Under the pieces are notes generated by a model. That model worked only from the letters and a program-made list of their open reading frames with translations. It did not search any database and was not told the DNA's origin. The translations under genes were made by a program, and so were the position numbers. Positions 37,989 through 48,901 of a stretch of 64,000 bases of DNA are shown piece by piece. How positions within the stretch are numbered: the stretch's first letter is position 1; each line of letters starts with the position of its first letter. Source of the stretch: Sphingomonas sanguinis NBRC 13937 (GTDB taxonomy: Bacteria; Pseudomonadota; Alphaproteobacteria; Sphingomonadales; Sphingomonadaceae); contig NZ_BCTY01000015.1 of assembly GCF_001591005.1 (NCBI RefSeq), forward strand, positions 1 to 64,000. Reading direction: 5' to 3'.

Positions 37989-39623
37989 TTATCCCTCGAT
38001 CAGCAGGACATCGACGATCGGCTTTTTGCCGGTCCAGCGCGTCGCGACCTTGCGCACCGACAGGCGGATGTCCTCGCGCAGCTTGTCGGTGTTGCGGCGC
38101 GGACCGTCCACCGCCTTGGCGGCGGCGGCAATGGCCTCGGCGATGAACGCATCGCGCTCATCCTCGACCGGCACACCCTGGACACGAACCTGCGGGCTGC
38201 CGACCAGCCGCCCCTTGGCGACCGCGACACCGACCGAAATCTGGCCGTTGATCGCCAGCTTGCGCCGCTCGTTCATCGTCGAGCCGTCCGACGGCAGGAT
38301 GACGTCGCCGTCCAGCACCAGTCGTCCGACCGGGACATTGCCGATCTTGGTCGCGTTGCCGGGCAGCAGGCGGACCATGTCGCCGTCCGACTGGACCAAG
38401 GTCTGCGGTACGCCCTGCGTCGTGGCGAAGCGGGCATGCTCCATCATGTGCCGCATTTCGCCATGCACGGGCATCAGCGTACGCGGGCGCAGCCACTTGT
38501 ACATCTGCGCCAGTTCGGGCTGGCCGGGGTGGCCCGACACATGGACATGCGCCTGACGCTCGGTGACCATGCGGACGCCCTTGCCCGCCAGGATGTTCTG
38601 GATACGGCCGACCGCCGTCTCGTTACCTGGAATCTGGCGCGCCGAGAAGATGACGGTGTCGCCGGTGTCGAGCCGGATCGTATGGCTGCCCTCGGCGATA
38701 CGCGACAGCGCCGCGCGCGGTTCGCCCTGGCCGCCCGTGGCGACGATCAGGACGCGGTCCTTGGGCAGGCGCATTGCGGTTTCGGGATCGACCGTCTCCG
38801 GGAAGCCCTTGAAGTACCCGCAGGCCTTGCCGACCTTCAAAATCCGGTCGAGCGAACGGCCGGTGACGCACAGCTTGCGCCCCGTCTCCTTGGCCACCTC
38901 ACCCAACGTCACCAGACGCGCGGCGTTGGAGGCGAAGGTGGTGACGACGACACGTCCCTTGGCCTTGGCCACCGTCTCCGCGATGCCGGGACGAACGCTG
39001 GCTTCCGAACCCGAGGCTTCGGTGTTGAAGGCGTTGGTCGAGTCGCACACCAGCACGTCGACGCCCATGTCGCCGATCGACGACAGCTGCGCCGGGCTGG
39101 CGGGCTTGCCGATGACGGGGGTCTGGTCGAGCTTCCAGTCGCCAGTATGGAACACGCGGCCGACGGCGGTCTCGATCAGCAGCGCATTGGCTTCGGGGAT
39201 CGAGTGCGACAGCGGCACGAAAGTGAAATCGAACGGACCGACCTCGAACGTCTTGCCCGTCTCCATCACGCGCAGCTTGACGCGGTTCGCGCTGCCCTCT
39301 TCCTCCAGCTTGCCGCGGACGAGCCCGGCGGTGAAGGCGGTGGCATAGATGGGCACGCCCAGATCTTCGGCCAGATAGGGCAGCGCGCCGATATGGTCCT
39401 CGTGACCATGGGTCAGCACGATGCCGACAAGATCGTCCAGCCGATCCTCGATGAAGCTCAGGTCGGGCAGGATTACGTCGATGCCGGGATAGGCAGGATC
39501 GGCAAAGGTGATGCCGCAATCGACCATCACCCACTTACCTTCGGTGCCGTACAGGTTCACGTTCATGCCGATTTCGCCCGAGCCACCGAGCGCGCAGAAC
39601 AGCAATTCTTTCTTGGGAGTCAT
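37989..39623 (-). CDS. rnj: Ribonuclease J
   Basis: Metallo-beta-lactamase ribonuclease with 5'-exo and endo activity on RNA; cytosolic. The 544-residue protein has the dizinc motif T-H-G-H-E-D-H (residues 71-77), FVPLSHSIPEA, FHTGDWKLDQTP, the beta-CASP motifs VLIVATGGQGEPRAAL and HVSGHPGQPELAQM, and the C-terminal domain ending LLIEG. It follows coaX with 137 bases between. In alphaproteobacteria RNase J works in rRNA and mRNA maturation alongside RNase E. Confidence 0.96.
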   Translation of the reverse strand: MTPKKELLFCALGGSGEIGMNVNLYGTEGKWVMVDCGITFADPAYPGIDVILPDLSFIEDRLDDLVGIVLTHGHEDHIGALPYLAEDLGVPIYATAFTAGLVRGKLEEEGSANRVKLRVMETGKTFEVGPFDFTFVPLSHSIPEANALLIETAVGRVFHTGDWKLDQTPVIGKPASPAQLSSIGDMGVDVLVCDSTNAFNTEASGSEASVRPGIAETVAKAKGRVVVTTFASNAARLVTLGEVAKETGRKLCVTGRSLDRILKVGKACGYFKGFPETVDPETAMRLPKDRVLIVATGGQGEPRAALSRIAEGSHTIRLDTGDTVIFSARQIPGNETAVGRIQNILAGKGVRMVTERQAHVHVSGHPGQPELAQMYKWLRPRTLMPVHGEMRHMMEHARFATTQGVPQTLVQSDGDMVRLLPGNATKIGNVPVGRLVLDGDVILPSDGSTMNERRKLAINGQISVGVAVAKGRLVGSPQVRVQGVPVEDERDAFIAEAIAAAAKAVDGPRRNTDKLREDIRLSVRKVATRWTGKKPIVDVLLIEG

Positions 39624-39760
39624 TCACTTCCTGACAATGGAACCCCTCCCCGCTGCAAGCGAGGTCCAGGGGCATTAGGTTTTGCGCCGGTCAGGGCGCG
39701 GTCATTCTCTCGCGGATGCGGGCGCCCTGCGGGTCTTCGCGGGCTGCCCGATCCGAAACT

Positions 39761-40543
39761 TCAGCCCTCAATATGGGCGCGTTCCCACAGGATCGCCAGC
39801 CCCTGAATGGTCAGGTCGGGCTCGATATGATCGAAAACGTCCGTATGCGGGCTCAGAAGCGCTGCCAGGCCACCGGTCGCGAGCACCTTCACGGGCCGCC
39901 CGACCTGCGCCTTCAGCCGCGCGACCAAGCCTTCGATCATCGCGACATAGCCCCAGAAGATGCCGATATGCATCTGGTCGACCGTGTTGCGGCCGATGAC
40001 GCTGCGGCTCTCCGGCGCCTCGATGGCGATGCGCGGCAGCTTGGCGGCGGCGGTGACCAGCGCGTCGAGCGACAGGTTGATGCCGGGCGCGATGATCCCG
40101 CCCTTATAGGCACCCTGATAGTCGCTGATGTCGAAGGTCGTCGCCGTGCCGAAATCGATGGTGATCAGGTCGCCGGGATAAAGCTCATGCGCCGCGATCG
40201 TGTTGACCGCCCGGTCCGCGCCCAACGAGGCGGGTTCGTCCACATCGATGGCGATGCCCCATTCCACCGGCGCACGACCGGCGATCAGTGGATCGACCTT
40301 GAAATATTTCTGCGCCAGCACCTGAAGATTGTGCAGCGCGCGCGGCACGACCGTGGCGATGATGACGCCGGTCACATCCTCGCGCGCATAGCCCTCCAGC
40401 GCGAGCAACTGGCTGAGCCAGACCGCATATTCGTCACCTGTCCTGCGCGGATCGGTGGCGATGCGCCAGCGGCCCTTGATCGTCCGCCCTTCGAGCAGCG
40501 CGAAGACCACGTTCGTGTTCCCGGCATCGATCGCAAGCAGCAT
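39761..40543 (-). CDS. coaX: Type III pantothenate kinase
   Basis: Phosphorylates pantothenate, first step of coenzyme A synthesis; type III enzymes are not feedback-inhibited by CoA. The 260-residue ASKHA protein has the phosphate-binding D6-A-G-N-T10 motif in [18 protein letters not shown], then [26 protein letters not shown] and [13 protein letters not shown]. It starts nine bases after the birA stop on the same strand, a linkage typical for coaX. Confidence 0.96.
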   Translation of the reverse strand: MLLAIDAGNTNVVFALLEGRTIKGRWRIATDPRRTGDEYAVWLSQLLALEGYAREDVTGVIIATVVPRALHNLQVLAQKYFKVDPLIAGRAPVEWGIAIDVDEPASLGADRAVNTIAAHELYPGDLITIDFGTATTFDISDYQGAYKGGIIAPGINLSLDALVTAAAKLPRIAIEAPESRSVIGRNTVDQMHIGIFWGYVAMIEGLVARLKAQVGRPVKVLATGGLAALLSPHTDVFDHIEPDLTIQGLAILWERAHIEG

Positions 40544-40552
40544 GAAAGTCCC

Positions 40553-41257
40553 TCAGACCAGGAAGATATCGCCAGCATGGATGACATGCGCAGAGCCGTC
40601 CGCCAAGCCGAGCCGCAACGCGCCGTCGCTCGCCAGCCCGTGGAATGAGCCGGTCAGCACCTGTCCGTCAGGGAGCCGTGCAGTAAGCGGCGTGCCGTGT
40701 GGATGCGCCCTCGCCTCCCAGCGCGCAATGATCGCGGACAGGCCCTGTTCGCGCCAGACAGCGATCCAGCGCGTCATCGCATCGGCGAGCCGCGCCTGCA
40801 TCGCCTCGGGCGTGACAGAGACGCCATGATCGCCGAGCGCGGTCGTGGCGCGGTCGGGTAGGTTCGGGGCCGACGCCAGGTTGATCCCCATGCCGATGAC
40901 GATCGCATCGCCCGTCCGCTCCAAAAGAATGCCCGACAGCTTGGCCCCGTCGATCAACAGATCGTTCGGCCATTTCAGCGCCAGTCGCACGCCGATATCG
41001 GGAAGGCAGGTCCGCACCGCGTCCTCGATAGCCACGGCGGCGGCCAGCGCCAGCGTCGCGGCCATCGGATCGCTGGGCTGCAACCGCACCAGCGTCGAAC
41101 CATAGAAATTGCCCGAAGGCGAGGACCAATCCCGCCCCTGGCGTCCGCGCCCCGCCGTCTGGCGGTCGGCGCGGAGCCAAAGGCCGTCTTCGCCGCCCGC
41201 TTCGGCAAGCTGGCGAAGATCGGCATTGGTCGATCCCGTTTCCGGGACGTGCAGCAA
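40553..41257 (-). CDS. birA: Biotin--[acetyl-CoA-carboxylase] ligase (TTG start)
   Basis: Activates biotin as biotinyl-5'-AMP and attaches it to the carrier lysine of acetyl-CoA carboxylase. The 234-residue protein contains the catalytic core only: TGSTNADLRQLA, the biotinyl-AMP loop GRGRQGRDWSSPSG, LALKWPNDLLIDGAKLSGIL and GMGINLA, then a small C-terminal SH3-like domain. It lacks the N-terminal DNA-binding domain, so it is not a repressor. No ATG exists before the core; TTG at 41257, five bases after the nuoN stop, gives the expected length (MLHVPETGSTNA). Confidence 0.93.
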   Translation of the reverse strand: MLHVPETGSTNADLRQLAEAGGEDGLWLRADRQTAGRGRQGRDWSSPSGNFYGSTLVRLQPSDPMAATLALAAAVAIEDAVRTCLPDIGVRLALKWPNDLLIDGAKLSGILLERTGDAIVIGMGINLASAPNLPDRATTALGDHGVSVTPEAMQARLADAMTRWIAVWREQGLSAIIARWEARAHPHGTPLTARLPDGQVLTGSFHGLASDGALRLGLADGSAHVIHAGDIFLV

Positions 41258-41262
41258 TCGGC

Positions 41263-42726
41263 TCAGAACAACGCCCGAGCGGCCGCCAGCGTCCAGGCGC
41301 CCAGCAGCGGGATCGCCAGATAGCCGACCGGCGACACGAACAGCGCCGACAGCGCGATCAGGCCGCTCTCGACCGGCTCGATTTCGGCATTCGCCCAGGC
41401 GCCAGCGGGTTCGTCGAAGAACATCGTCTTGATGATGCGCAGGTAATAATAGGCGCCGATCACTGAGGCGACGACACCGATCACCGCCAGCGGGAACAGG
41501 CCCGCGGCGACCGCCGCGTTGAACACCGCGAACTTGGCATAGAAGCCGAGCAGCGGCGGAATGCCCGCAACGGAGAACATGAAGAACGCCATCGCCCACG
41601 CCAGCGCCGGACGCGTGCGCGACAGACCCGACAGGCTGGCGATCGACTCCAGCGGATTGCCGTTCTCGTCGCGCATGCGAATGACGATCAGGAACGCACC
41701 CAGCGTCATGATGACGTAGATGGTCAGATAGGTCAGCACCGCCGCGACACCCTGTGCCGTACCGGCCGCCAGACCAATGAGCGCAAAGCCGACATTGTTG
41801 ATCGACGAGTAGGCAAGCAGCCGCTTGATATTGGTCTGCCCGATGGCCGCGACCGCGCCGAGGATGATCGACGCGAGCGCCGCGAAGGTCACGATCTGCT
41901 GCCACTGCTGCGCGGCCGAGCCCATCGCCTCGACGGCGACGCGAACCGCCAGCGCCATTGCCGCGACCTTGGGGGCCGAGGCGAAGAAGGCCGTCACCGG
42001 GGTGGGCGCGCCTTCATAGACGTCCGGGGTCCACATGTGGAACGGCACTGCCGACATCTTGAACGCCAGACCCGCGAACACGAATACCAGGCCGAACATC
42101 AGACCCAGCGAGCGCGTGCCCATGGCCGCATCACGGCCATAGGCCGCTGCGATCTGGGCGAAGTCGGTCGAGCCCGAGAAGCCGTAGACCAGCGAGATGC
42201 CGTAGAGCAGGATGCCCGAGGCCAATGCGCCGAGGACGAAATACTTCAGGCCCGCTTCGGCCGAACGACCGTCGCGGCGCATGAAGCTCGCCAGCACATA
42301 GGCCGACAGGCTCTGCAGTTCGAGACCGACATAGAGGGTCAGCAGATCACCCGCCGACACCATCATGCCCATGCCGACCGAGGAGAGCAGCATGAGGATC
42401 GGATATTCGGGACGCAGATCCTCACCCGGCGAGCGGGCGAAGAAACGCGGCGCCATGATGATCGCCACCGCGGTCGCCAGATAGATCAGGACCTTGGCGA
42501 AACCGGCAAAGGCATCAGCGCGGTACAGACCACCAAAGGCGAGCCCGCCCGTGGTCGACGGACCGGCGAGTGCGACCATTGCGCCGGCCAGCACGAACAC
42601 CGCCGCGATGGAGATGCCGCGCGTGGCGTTCGTCCCCCCCCAGGCGGCGACGAGCATCAGCGCGATCGCGCCGAGGGTCAGCACCAGCTCGGGCAGCACC
42701 ATCAAAAGATTCAACGAATAGCTCAT
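41263..42726 (-). CDS. nuoN: NADH-quinone oxidoreductase subunit N
   Basis: Antiporter-like proton-pumping subunit of complex I, about 14 membrane helices in 487 residues. The conserved lysine and proline patterns of the family are seen in KMSAVPFHMWTPDVYEGAPT and IKRLLAYSSINNVGFALIGL. The ATG overlaps the nuoM stop by one base (TGATG). It is the last nuo gene; birA follows. Confidence 0.96.
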   Translation of the reverse strand: MSYSLNLLMVLPELVLTLGAIALMLVAAWGGTNATRGISIAAVFVLAGAMVALAGPSTTGGLAFGGLYRADAFAGFAKVLIYLATAVAIIMAPRFFARSPGEDLRPEYPILMLLSSVGMGMMVSAGDLLTLYVGLELQSLSAYVLASFMRRDGRSAEAGLKYFVLGALASGILLYGISLVYGFSGSTDFAQIAAAYGRDAAMGTRSLGLMFGLVFVFAGLAFKMSAVPFHMWTPDVYEGAPTPVTAFFASAPKVAAMALAVRVAVEAMGSAAQQWQQIVTFAALASIILGAVAAIGQTNIKRLLAYSSINNVGFALIGLAAGTAQGVAAVLTYLTIYVIMTLGAFLIVIRMRDENGNPLESIASLSGLSRTRPALAWAMAFFMFSVAGIPPLLGFYAKFAVFNAAVAAGLFPLAVIGVVASVIGAYYYLRIIKTMFFDEPAGAWANAEIEPVESGLIALSALFVSPVGYLAIPLLGAWTLAAARALF

Positions 42727-44279
42727 CAGTGCGCCTCCCCGTGCGCAGCTTGGTGCTCAGGGGTGTGGGCAGTCGCGAGTGCAGAATTACCGGCGGTCGG
42801 GCGGCTGTCCGAACCCGGATTGGCCCGGTCGATCCGCTGCAGCAGGACCTGCACATCCTTGCGCATCGGCGCGAGGAAGCTCTCCGGATAGACACCCATC
42901 CACAGCGTCACCGCCGCAATCGGGGCCAGCAGCCACAGCTCACGGCTCGACAGGTCGGGCATCGCCGCCACCTCGTCCGACTTGATTTCGCCATAAGCGA
43001 CCCGCCGGTAGAGATAGAGCATATAGGCCGCACCCAGGATGATGCCGGTGGTGCAGAGCAGCGCGGTCCAGGTCGACACCTGATAGGTGCCCATCAGCGA
43101 CAGGAACTCGGCGACGAAGCCACTGGTGCCCGGCAGACCGATCGATGCCATGGTAAAGAACAGGAACAGCACGGCATATTTGGGCATGTTGATCGACAGG
43201 CCGCCGTAACGCGCGATCTCACGGGTGTGCAGCCGGTCATAGATGACGCCGACGCACAGGAAGAGCGCACCCGACACCAGACCGTGGCTGAGCATCATGA
43301 TCATCGCGCCTTCGATGCCCTGCTGGTTGAAGGCATAAAGGCCGATGGTCACGATCGCCATGTGCGCGACCGACGAATAGGCGATCAGCTTCTTCATGTC
43401 GGACTGCACCAGCGCGACCAGCGAGGCATAGATCACCGCCACCGCCGAGAGCGCGAAGATCAGCCAGGTCAGCTGCCCGCTCGCCTCCGGGAACATCGGC
43501 AGCAGGAAGCGCAGGAAGCCATAGCCGCCCAGCTTCAGCAGCACGCCCGCCAGGATGACCGAACCCGCCGTCGGTGCCTGCACGTGCGCGTCGGGAAGCC
43601 AGGTGTGGACCGGCCACATCGGCATCTTGACCGCGAACGAGGCGAAGAAGGCGATCCACAACCAGGTCTGGACCGAGGCCGGGAAGTCATAGGCGAGAAG
43701 CGCCGGGATCGAGGTCGTGCCCGCCGTGCGCGCCATATAGAGCATCGCGACGAACATGAGGAGCGAGCCGAGCAGCGTGTACAGGAAGAACTTGTACGAC
43801 GCGTAGATGCGGTTCGCCCCGCCCCAGATACCGATGATCAGATACATCGGGATGAGGCCAGCCTCGAAGAAGACGTAGAAGAGGAACAGGTCCTGCGCCG
43901 CGAAGGTGCCGATCATCAGCACTTCGGTGAACAGGAACAGGCCCATATATTCCGGGACCCGCTTGTCGATCGCGCGCCAGCTAGCGCCGATGCAGATCGG
44001 CATCAGGAACACGCTGAGCATGATCAGCAGCAGCGCGAAGCCGTCGATGCCGAGCGACCAGCCGAACGGGCCGAAGATGCCGGGGGCATGTTCGACGAAC
44101 TGCCACTGGGCGCCGCCCACATCGAACTGCGTCCAGAGCACGATGCCCAGGGCGAAGTCGATCAGCGTGGCGGCGAGCGCCAGCAGGCGCGCCCCCTGCG
44201 CGGTGAGGAAGAGGCAGGCGATCGCGGCAACAGCCGGGACCGCCAGCATGACGGAAAGGATCGGGAAGCCCTGCATCAC
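42726..44279 (-). CDS. nuoM: NADH-quinone oxidoreductase subunit M
   Basis: Antiporter-like membrane subunit of complex I, 517 residues, about 14 helices. Family segments: FFEAGLIPMYLIIGIWGG (with the key Glu of helix 5), FAVKMPMWPVHTWLPDAHVQ and MKKLIAYSSVAHMAIVTIGL. It begins four bases after the nuoL stop. The C-terminal end carries a short polar tail with His (HTPEHQAAHGEAH). Confidence 0.96.
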   Translation of the reverse strand: MMQGFPILSVMLAVPAVAAIACLFLTAQGARLLALAATLIDFALGIVLWTQFDVGGAQWQFVEHAPGIFGPFGWSLGIDGFALLLIMLSVFLMPICIGASWRAIDKRVPEYMGLFLFTEVLMIGTFAAQDLFLFYVFFEAGLIPMYLIIGIWGGANRIYASYKFFLYTLLGSLLMFVAMLYMARTAGTTSIPALLAYDFPASVQTWLWIAFFASFAVKMPMWPVHTWLPDAHVQAPTAGSVILAGVLLKLGGYGFLRFLLPMFPEASGQLTWLIFALSAVAVIYASLVALVQSDMKKLIAYSSVAHMAIVTIGLYAFNQQGIEGAMIMMLSHGLVSGALFLCVGVIYDRLHTREIARYGGLSINMPKYAVLFLFFTMASIGLPGTSGFVAEFLSLMGTYQVSTWTALLCTTGIILGAAYMLYLYRRVAYGEIKSDEVAAMPDLSSRELWLLAPIAAVTLWMGVYPESFLAPMRKDVQVLLQRIDRANPGSDSRPTAGNSALATAHTPEHQAAHGEAH

Positions 44280-44283
44280 GCGA

Positions 44284-46392
44284 TCAACCCAAAATGGCCC
44301 AGGTGACGGCCGCGGTCAGGCCGATCAACATGACGAAGGCATAGCTGTAGAGGTATCCCGTCTGGAAGCGCGCCGCACCCTTGCTGCCGAGCTGGACGAG
44401 CCAAGCGACACCATTGGGGCCGAAGCGGTCGATCGTCTTCTCGTCGCCACGGTGCCACAGGAACCGGCCGATTGCGAAGGCGGGGCGCACGAAGAGGAGA
44501 TGGTAGATCTCATCGAAATACCATTTGTTGAGGAGGAAGCGGTACAGGATGCGGAACTGGTCCGCGAACTTGGCCGGGAACTCCGGTGCACGGATATAGG
44601 TCAGATACGCGGTCAGCAGACCGAGCAGCATCACCACCGTCGCCGACAGCTTCACCCACACCGGCACACCGTGCATCGAGTGCATCAGATGCTCGTTGAA
44701 GGCGATCGCGCCCTTCCAATAATGCTCACCCGCGTCCGGCTCGATGAACCAGCCATGGAACACAAAGCCCGCCGCGATCGCGCCGATCGACAGGACGATC
44801 AGCGGGATCAGCATGACCAGCGGGCTTTCATGCGGATGATAACCACCGGTGCCTTCCGGCACGTCGGTATGACCGGCGTCGTGCGCATGCGGCTCGTGAC
44901 CGGCATCTTCCGAATGCGCGTCGTTGTGATGCGCATCATGAGCGTGGCCGTGCGCCTGATCGTCATGGCCGTGGCCATGCGCGTCATGGATCGCGTGCTG
45001 GATATTCTCCGACCCGGTCCAGCGCGGCTTGCCCCAGAAGGTCAGGAACATCAGGCGCCACGAATAGAAGCTGGTCAGCAGCGCCGCGATCACGCCCGCC
45101 CAGAAGGCGAAGCCCGAACCACCGGCATAGGCGACTTCGATGATCGCATCCTTCGAGTGGAACCCTGCGAAACCGAACGCCATCGGATTGCCGAACAGAG
45201 CCGGGATACCGACGCCGGTGATCGCCAGCGTACCCATCATCATCGCCCAGAAGGTGAGCGGGATGTGGCGACGCAGACCGCCATAATAACGCATGTCCTG
45301 CTCATGGTGCATGGCATGAATGACCGAGCCCGCACCCAGGAACAGCAGCGCCTTGAAGAAGGCGTGCGTGAACAGGTGGAACATCGCCGCGCCGTACGCG
45401 CCGACACCGGCGGCGAAGAACATATAGCCGAGCTGCGAACAGGTCGAATAGGCGATGACGCGCTTGATGTCGGTCTGCACCGTGCCGACAGTCGCGGCGA
45501 AGAAGCAGGTGCAGGCCCCGATCACAGTGATGACGCCCAGAGCGGTCGGCGACGTCTCAAACATCGGCGACAGGCGGCACACCATGAACACGCCCGCGGT
45601 CACCATGGTCGCTGCGTGGATGAGCGCCGACACCGGGGTCGGGCCTTCCATCGCGTCCGGCAGCCAGGTGTGGAGCCCAAGCTGCGCCGACTTGCCCATC
45701 GCACCGACGAACAGCAGCAGGCAGAGCACGGTCATCGTGTCAAAGCGATAGCCGAGGAAGCCGATGGTCGAGCCCGCCATGCCGGGGGCCGCCGCCAGGA
45801 TCGCCGGGATCGAGACGGTCCCGAACACCAGGAAGGTGCCGAAGATGCCGAGCATGAAACCGAGGTCGCCGACGCGGTTGACCACGAACGCCTTGATCGC
45901 GGCCGCATTGGCCGAGGGCTTACGGAACCAGAAGCCGATCAGCAGGTAGGACGCGAGACCCACGCCTTCCCAGCCGAAGAACATCTGAACCAGATTGTCC
46001 GCCGTCACGAGCATCAGCATCGCGAAGGTGAAGAGGCAGAGATAGGCGAAGAAGCGCGGCTGATCCGGCTCCTCGCTCATATAGCCCCAGCTATAGAGGT
46101 GGACGAGCGCCGAGACGCTGGTGATGACTACCAGCATGATCGCGGTCAGCGAGTCGACGCGCAGCGCCCAGTCGACCGACATGGTGCCGCTGGTGATCCA
46201 GTGGAGCACCGGCGTGACGGTCGCGACATTGGCGCCCGACAGATAGCCGATGAAGATCGGCCATGAGAGGGCACAGGAAATGAACAGCGCGCCGGTCGTG
46301 ACAACCTTGGCGGGTACGTTCCCGATGGCCTTGTTGCCGAACCCCGCAATGGCGGCGGCCAGCAACGGCAGGAAGACGATAGCGAGGATCAA
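44284..46392 (-). CDS. nuoL: NADH-quinone oxidoreductase subunit L, with a His-rich loop
   Basis: Largest antiporter-like subunit of complex I, 702 residues, with the long lateral helix at the C-terminus. Family segments: [38 protein letters not shown] and [20 protein letters not shown]. Between helices, residues about 460-522 form a loop with 17 histidines ([20 protein letters not shown] and onward), longer than in E. coli NuoL. It is likely exposed and could bind metal ions. It starts five bases after the nuoK stop. Confidence 0.96.
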   Translation of the reverse strand: MILAIVFLPLLAAAIAGFGNKAIGNVPAKVVTTGALFISCALSWPIFIGYLSGANVATVTPVLHWITSGTMSVDWALRVDSLTAIMLVVITSVSALVHLYSWGYMSEEPDQPRFFAYLCLFTFAMLMLVTADNLVQMFFGWEGVGLASYLLIGFWFRKPSANAAAIKAFVVNRVGDLGFMLGIFGTFLVFGTVSIPAILAAAPGMAGSTIGFLGYRFDTMTVLCLLLFVGAMGKSAQLGLHTWLPDAMEGPTPVSALIHAATMVTAGVFMVCRLSPMFETSPTALGVITVIGACTCFFAATVGTVQTDIKRVIAYSTCSQLGYMFFAAGVGAYGAAMFHLFTHAFFKALLFLGAGSVIHAMHHEQDMRYYGGLRRHIPLTFWAMMMGTLAITGVGIPALFGNPMAFGFAGFHSKDAIIEVAYAGGSGFAFWAGVIAALLTSFYSWRLMFLTFWGKPRWTGSENIQHAIHDAHGHGHDDQAHGHAHDAHHNDAHSEDAGHEPHAHDAGHTDVPEGTGGYHPHESPLVMLIPLIVLSIGAIAAGFVFHGWFIEPDAGEHYWKGAIAFNEHLMHSMHGVPVWVKLSATVVMLLGLLTAYLTYIRAPEFPAKFADQFRILYRFLLNKWYFDEIYHLLFVRPAFAIGRFLWHRGDEKTIDRFGPNGVAWLVQLGSKGAARFQTGYLYSYAFVMLIGLTAAVTWAILG

Positions 46393-46397
46393 CCCGA

Positions 46398-46706
46398 TTA
46401 CCCCTTCATCCGGTTGACATCGTCGACCGCGATGGTGCCGCGGCCACGGAAATAGATGACCAGGATCGCCAGACCGATCGCCGATTCACCGGCGGCCACG
46501 GTCAGCACGAACATGGCGAAGACCTGACCCACCAGATCCTGAAGCGCGGCCGAAAAGGCGACGAGGTTCAGGTTCACGGCGAGCAGGATGAGCTCGATCG
46601 CCATGAGGATGACGATCAGGTTCTTCCGGTTGAGGAAGATACCCAGCACCCCCATGGTGAACAGGATCGCTGCAACGACCAGATAATGGACGAGACCGAT
46701 CGTCAC
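46398..46706 (-). CDS. nuoK: NADH-quinone oxidoreductase subunit K (GTG start)
   Basis: Small membrane subunit of complex I, 102 residues, three helices, with the two functional glutamates in [18 protein letters not shown] and [14 protein letters not shown]. It starts with GTG inside the nuoJ stop (GTGA, 46703-46706), giving [16 protein letters not shown] as in relatives. The frame runs on upstream but that part is the shadow of nuoJ. Confidence 0.95.
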   Translation of the reverse strand: MTIGLVHYLVVAAILFTMGVLGIFLNRKNLIVILMAIELILLAVNLNLVAFSAALQDLVGQVFAMFVLTVAAGESAIGLAILVIYFRGRGTIAVDDVNRMKG

Positions 46707-47314
46707 AGTTCCACCCCCTGCCCGATGGGCTGATTGATGTTGCGGATCGCCTCGTGCGGCTGACGCGCATTCTGCTTGGCGATATTCTGCGGACGGACAC
46801 CGCCGCGCTTGCGATGGGTGAGCACGATCGCGCCGATCATCGCGACGAGCAGGACGAGCCCTGCGCCCTCGAAGATGAACAGATAGCGCGTGTACAGCAG
46901 GTTGCCGATCGCCTGGATGTTGGACACCTCGGGCGCGATCGGGGCCGCACGGGCCGCCAACTGCACACCGCCGACGCTCCACGCCTGGAACGCGATGATG
47001 ACCTCGGCCAGCAAGGCGACGGCGAGTGCCAGGCCCAGCGGCAGATAGCGCGCAAAGCCCGCCCGCATCGCCGCGACCTCGATATCGAGCATCATGACGA
47101 CGAAGAGGAACAACACCGCAACCGCGCCCACATAGACGATGACGAGCAGCATCGCGATGAACTCGGCCCCGCACAGCACCATGAGGCCCGCGGCGTTGAA
47201 GAACGCCAGGATCAGCCACATGACCGAGTGCACCGGATTGCGCGACGCGATCGTGAGCCCTGCGGACACGATCACCACGGTCGCGAAAATATAGAAGGCG
47301 ATAGCCTGTATCAC
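46703..47314 (-). CDS. nuoJ: NADH-quinone oxidoreductase subunit J
   Basis: Membrane subunit of complex I, 203 residues with five helices; the pi-bulge helix region is [20 protein letters not shown]. The C-terminal tail is basic ([20 protein letters not shown]). Its stop overlaps the nuoK start. It begins 49 bases after nuoI, the widest gap within the operon. Confidence 0.95.
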   Translation of the reverse strand: MIQAIAFYIFATVVIVSAGLTIASRNPVHSVMWLILAFFNAAGLMVLCGAEFIAMLLVIVYVGAVAVLFLFVVMMLDIEVAAMRAGFARYLPLGLALAVALLAEVIIAFQAWSVGGVQLAARAAPIAPEVSNIQAIGNLLYTRYLFIFEGAGLVLLVAMIGAIVLTHRKRGGVRPQNIAKQNARQPHEAIRNINQPIGQGVEL

Positions 47315-47363
47315 TGCCTGTCAGGCCCCTTTTCTGTCCGCCCCGAACCGTTGGTCGCGGGCT

Positions 47364-47849
47364 TTAACGGTACGGCGCATCGGCGGCAAGGTTCGCCGCG
47401 ATCGCGCTTTCCCAGCGGTCACCGTTATCGAGCAACTTCGACTTGTCGTAGATCAGCTCTTCGCGGGTCTCGGTCGAAAATTCGAAGTTCGGACCCTCGA
47501 CGATGGCATCCACGGGGCAAGCCTCCTGGCACAGCCCGCAATAGATGCACTTGGTCATGTCGATGTCGTAGCGCGTCGTGCGGCGGCTGCCGTCGTCGCG
47601 GGGTTCCGCCTCGATCGTGATCGCCTGCGCGGGGCAAATCGCCTCGCACAGCTTGCACGCGATGCACCGCTCCTCGCCATTGGGATAGCGACGCAGCGCG
47701 TGCTCACCCCGGAAGCGCGGAGAGATCGGGTTCTTCTCGAACGGATAGTTGATCGTCGCCTTTGGCTTGAAGAAGTAGCGAAGGGTCAGCGCATGGCCCT
47801 TCACGAACTCCCACAGCGTAAAAGCCTTGACGTACTGAGCAACGCTCAT
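47364..47849 (-). CDS. nuoI: NADH-quinone oxidoreductase subunit I
   Basis: Peripheral-arm ferredoxin-like subunit with clusters N6a and N6b. The 161-residue protein has two CxxCxxCxxxCP motifs: [15 protein letters not shown] and [15 protein letters not shown]. It begins [15 protein letters not shown] at 47849, overlapping the nuoH stop (ATGA). The C-terminal [18 protein letters not shown] is typical for alphaproteobacteria and mitochondria (TYKY). Confidence 0.96.
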   Translation of the reverse strand: MSVAQYVKAFTLWEFVKGHALTLRYFFKPKATINYPFEKNPISPRFRGEHALRRYPNGEERCIACKLCEAICPAQAITIEAEPRDDGSRRTTRYDIDMTKCIYCGLCQEACPVDAIVEGPNFEFSTETREELIYDKSKLLDNGDRWESAIAANLAADAPYR

Positions 47850-48901
47850 GCCGGAACTCCCACGCGCGCATACATCAGCACGCCAGACACCAAGAATACC
47901 CAGAACAGCGACACCGGCAGGAACACTTTCCAGCCCAGCCGCATCAGCTGGTCGTACCGGTAACGCGGTACGGTCGCCTTCACCCAGGAAAAGACGAAGA
48001 AGAAGAAGCACATCTTCAGCAGCAACCAGACGATACCTGGCACGACATAAAGCGGCGCCCAGTTGATCGGAGGCAGATAGCCGCCCCAGAACAGGATCGC
48101 GTTCAGCGCGCACATCAGGATGACGTTGGCATATTCACCCAGCCAGAACAGCGCGAACGACATCGAGCTATATTCGGTCTGGTAGCCCGCGACGAGCTCC
48201 GACTCCGCTTCGGTCAAGTCGAACGGCGCGCGCTGCGTCTCGGCTAGGGCCGAGATGAAGAACATGATCGCCATCGGGAAGAGCAGCGGGTTCAGGAAGA
48301 AGCCGTTGACCCCCGTGTTCAGCACGCTCTTCTGAGCCTCGACGATGGCGGTCAGGTTGAAGCTGCCCGACCACATCACGACCGAAATCAGGATGAAGCC
48401 GATCGCGACTTCATAGGACACCATCTGCGCAGCGGCACGAAGCGCCGAATAGAAGGGGTATTTCGAGTTCGACGCCCAGCCCGACAGGATCACGCCATAC
48501 ACGCCCAGCGACGAGGCGGCGAGAACATAGAGCAGGCCGACATTAATGTTGGCGACGACCACGCCCGGTTGGAAGGGCACCACCGCCCAAACGATCAGCG
48601 CGACCGTGAACGTGATGATCGGTGCCAGCAGGAACAGCCCGCGATTGGCGGCGGCCGGAACGATGGTTTCCTGAAGGAAGACCTTCAGACCGTCGGCGAA
48701 GGACTGGAGCAGACCGAAGGGACCGACCACGTTCGGCCCCCGGCGCAGCGCCATCGCCGCCCAGATCTTGCGGTCGACATAGATGACCATCGCGACGGCC
48801 AGCATCAGCGGCAGCGCGATCGCCAGAATCCCGACCAGCGTCGCGATCGTCCAGGCCCAGCCATAGGGAAGGCCGAGCGTCGTGTTGAAAAACGCGGTCA
48901 C
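47846..48901 (-). CDS. nuoH: NADH-quinone oxidoreductase subunit H (GTG start)
   Basis: Membrane subunit at the quinone site and entry of the proton path; 351 residues, eight or more helices. Family segments: [20 protein letters not shown] (residues 47-66), [20 protein letters not shown] and [20 protein letters not shown]. It starts with GTG within the nuoG stop (GTGA, 48898-48901), reading [14 protein letters not shown]. Confidence 0.96.
   Translation of the reverse strand: MTAFFNTTLGLPYGWAWTIATLVGILAIALPLMLAVAMVIYVDRKIWAAMALRRGPNVVGPFGLLQSFADGLKVFLQETIVPAAANRGLFLLAPIITFTVALIVWAVVPFQPGVVVANINVGLLYVLAASSLGVYGVILSGWASNSKYPFYSALRAAAQMVSYEVAIGFILISVVMWSGSFNLTAIVEAQKSVLNTGVNGFFLNPLLFPMAIMFFISALAETQRAPFDLTEAESELVAGYQTEYSSMSFALFWLGEYANVILMCALNAILFWGGYLPPINWAPLYVVPGIVWLLLKMCFFFFVFSWVKATVPRYRYDQLMRLGWKVFLPVSLFWVFLVSGVLMYARVGVPA

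Noticed and set aside
37707..39806. Plus-strand 699-codon frame opposite rnj
   Set aside because: Antisense shadow; RNase J motifs are on the minus strand.
42570..46266. Long plus-strand open frames opposite nuoM and nuoL
   Set aside because: Products are Arg/His/Gln-rich without any motif, while the minus strand encodes secure complex I subunits.
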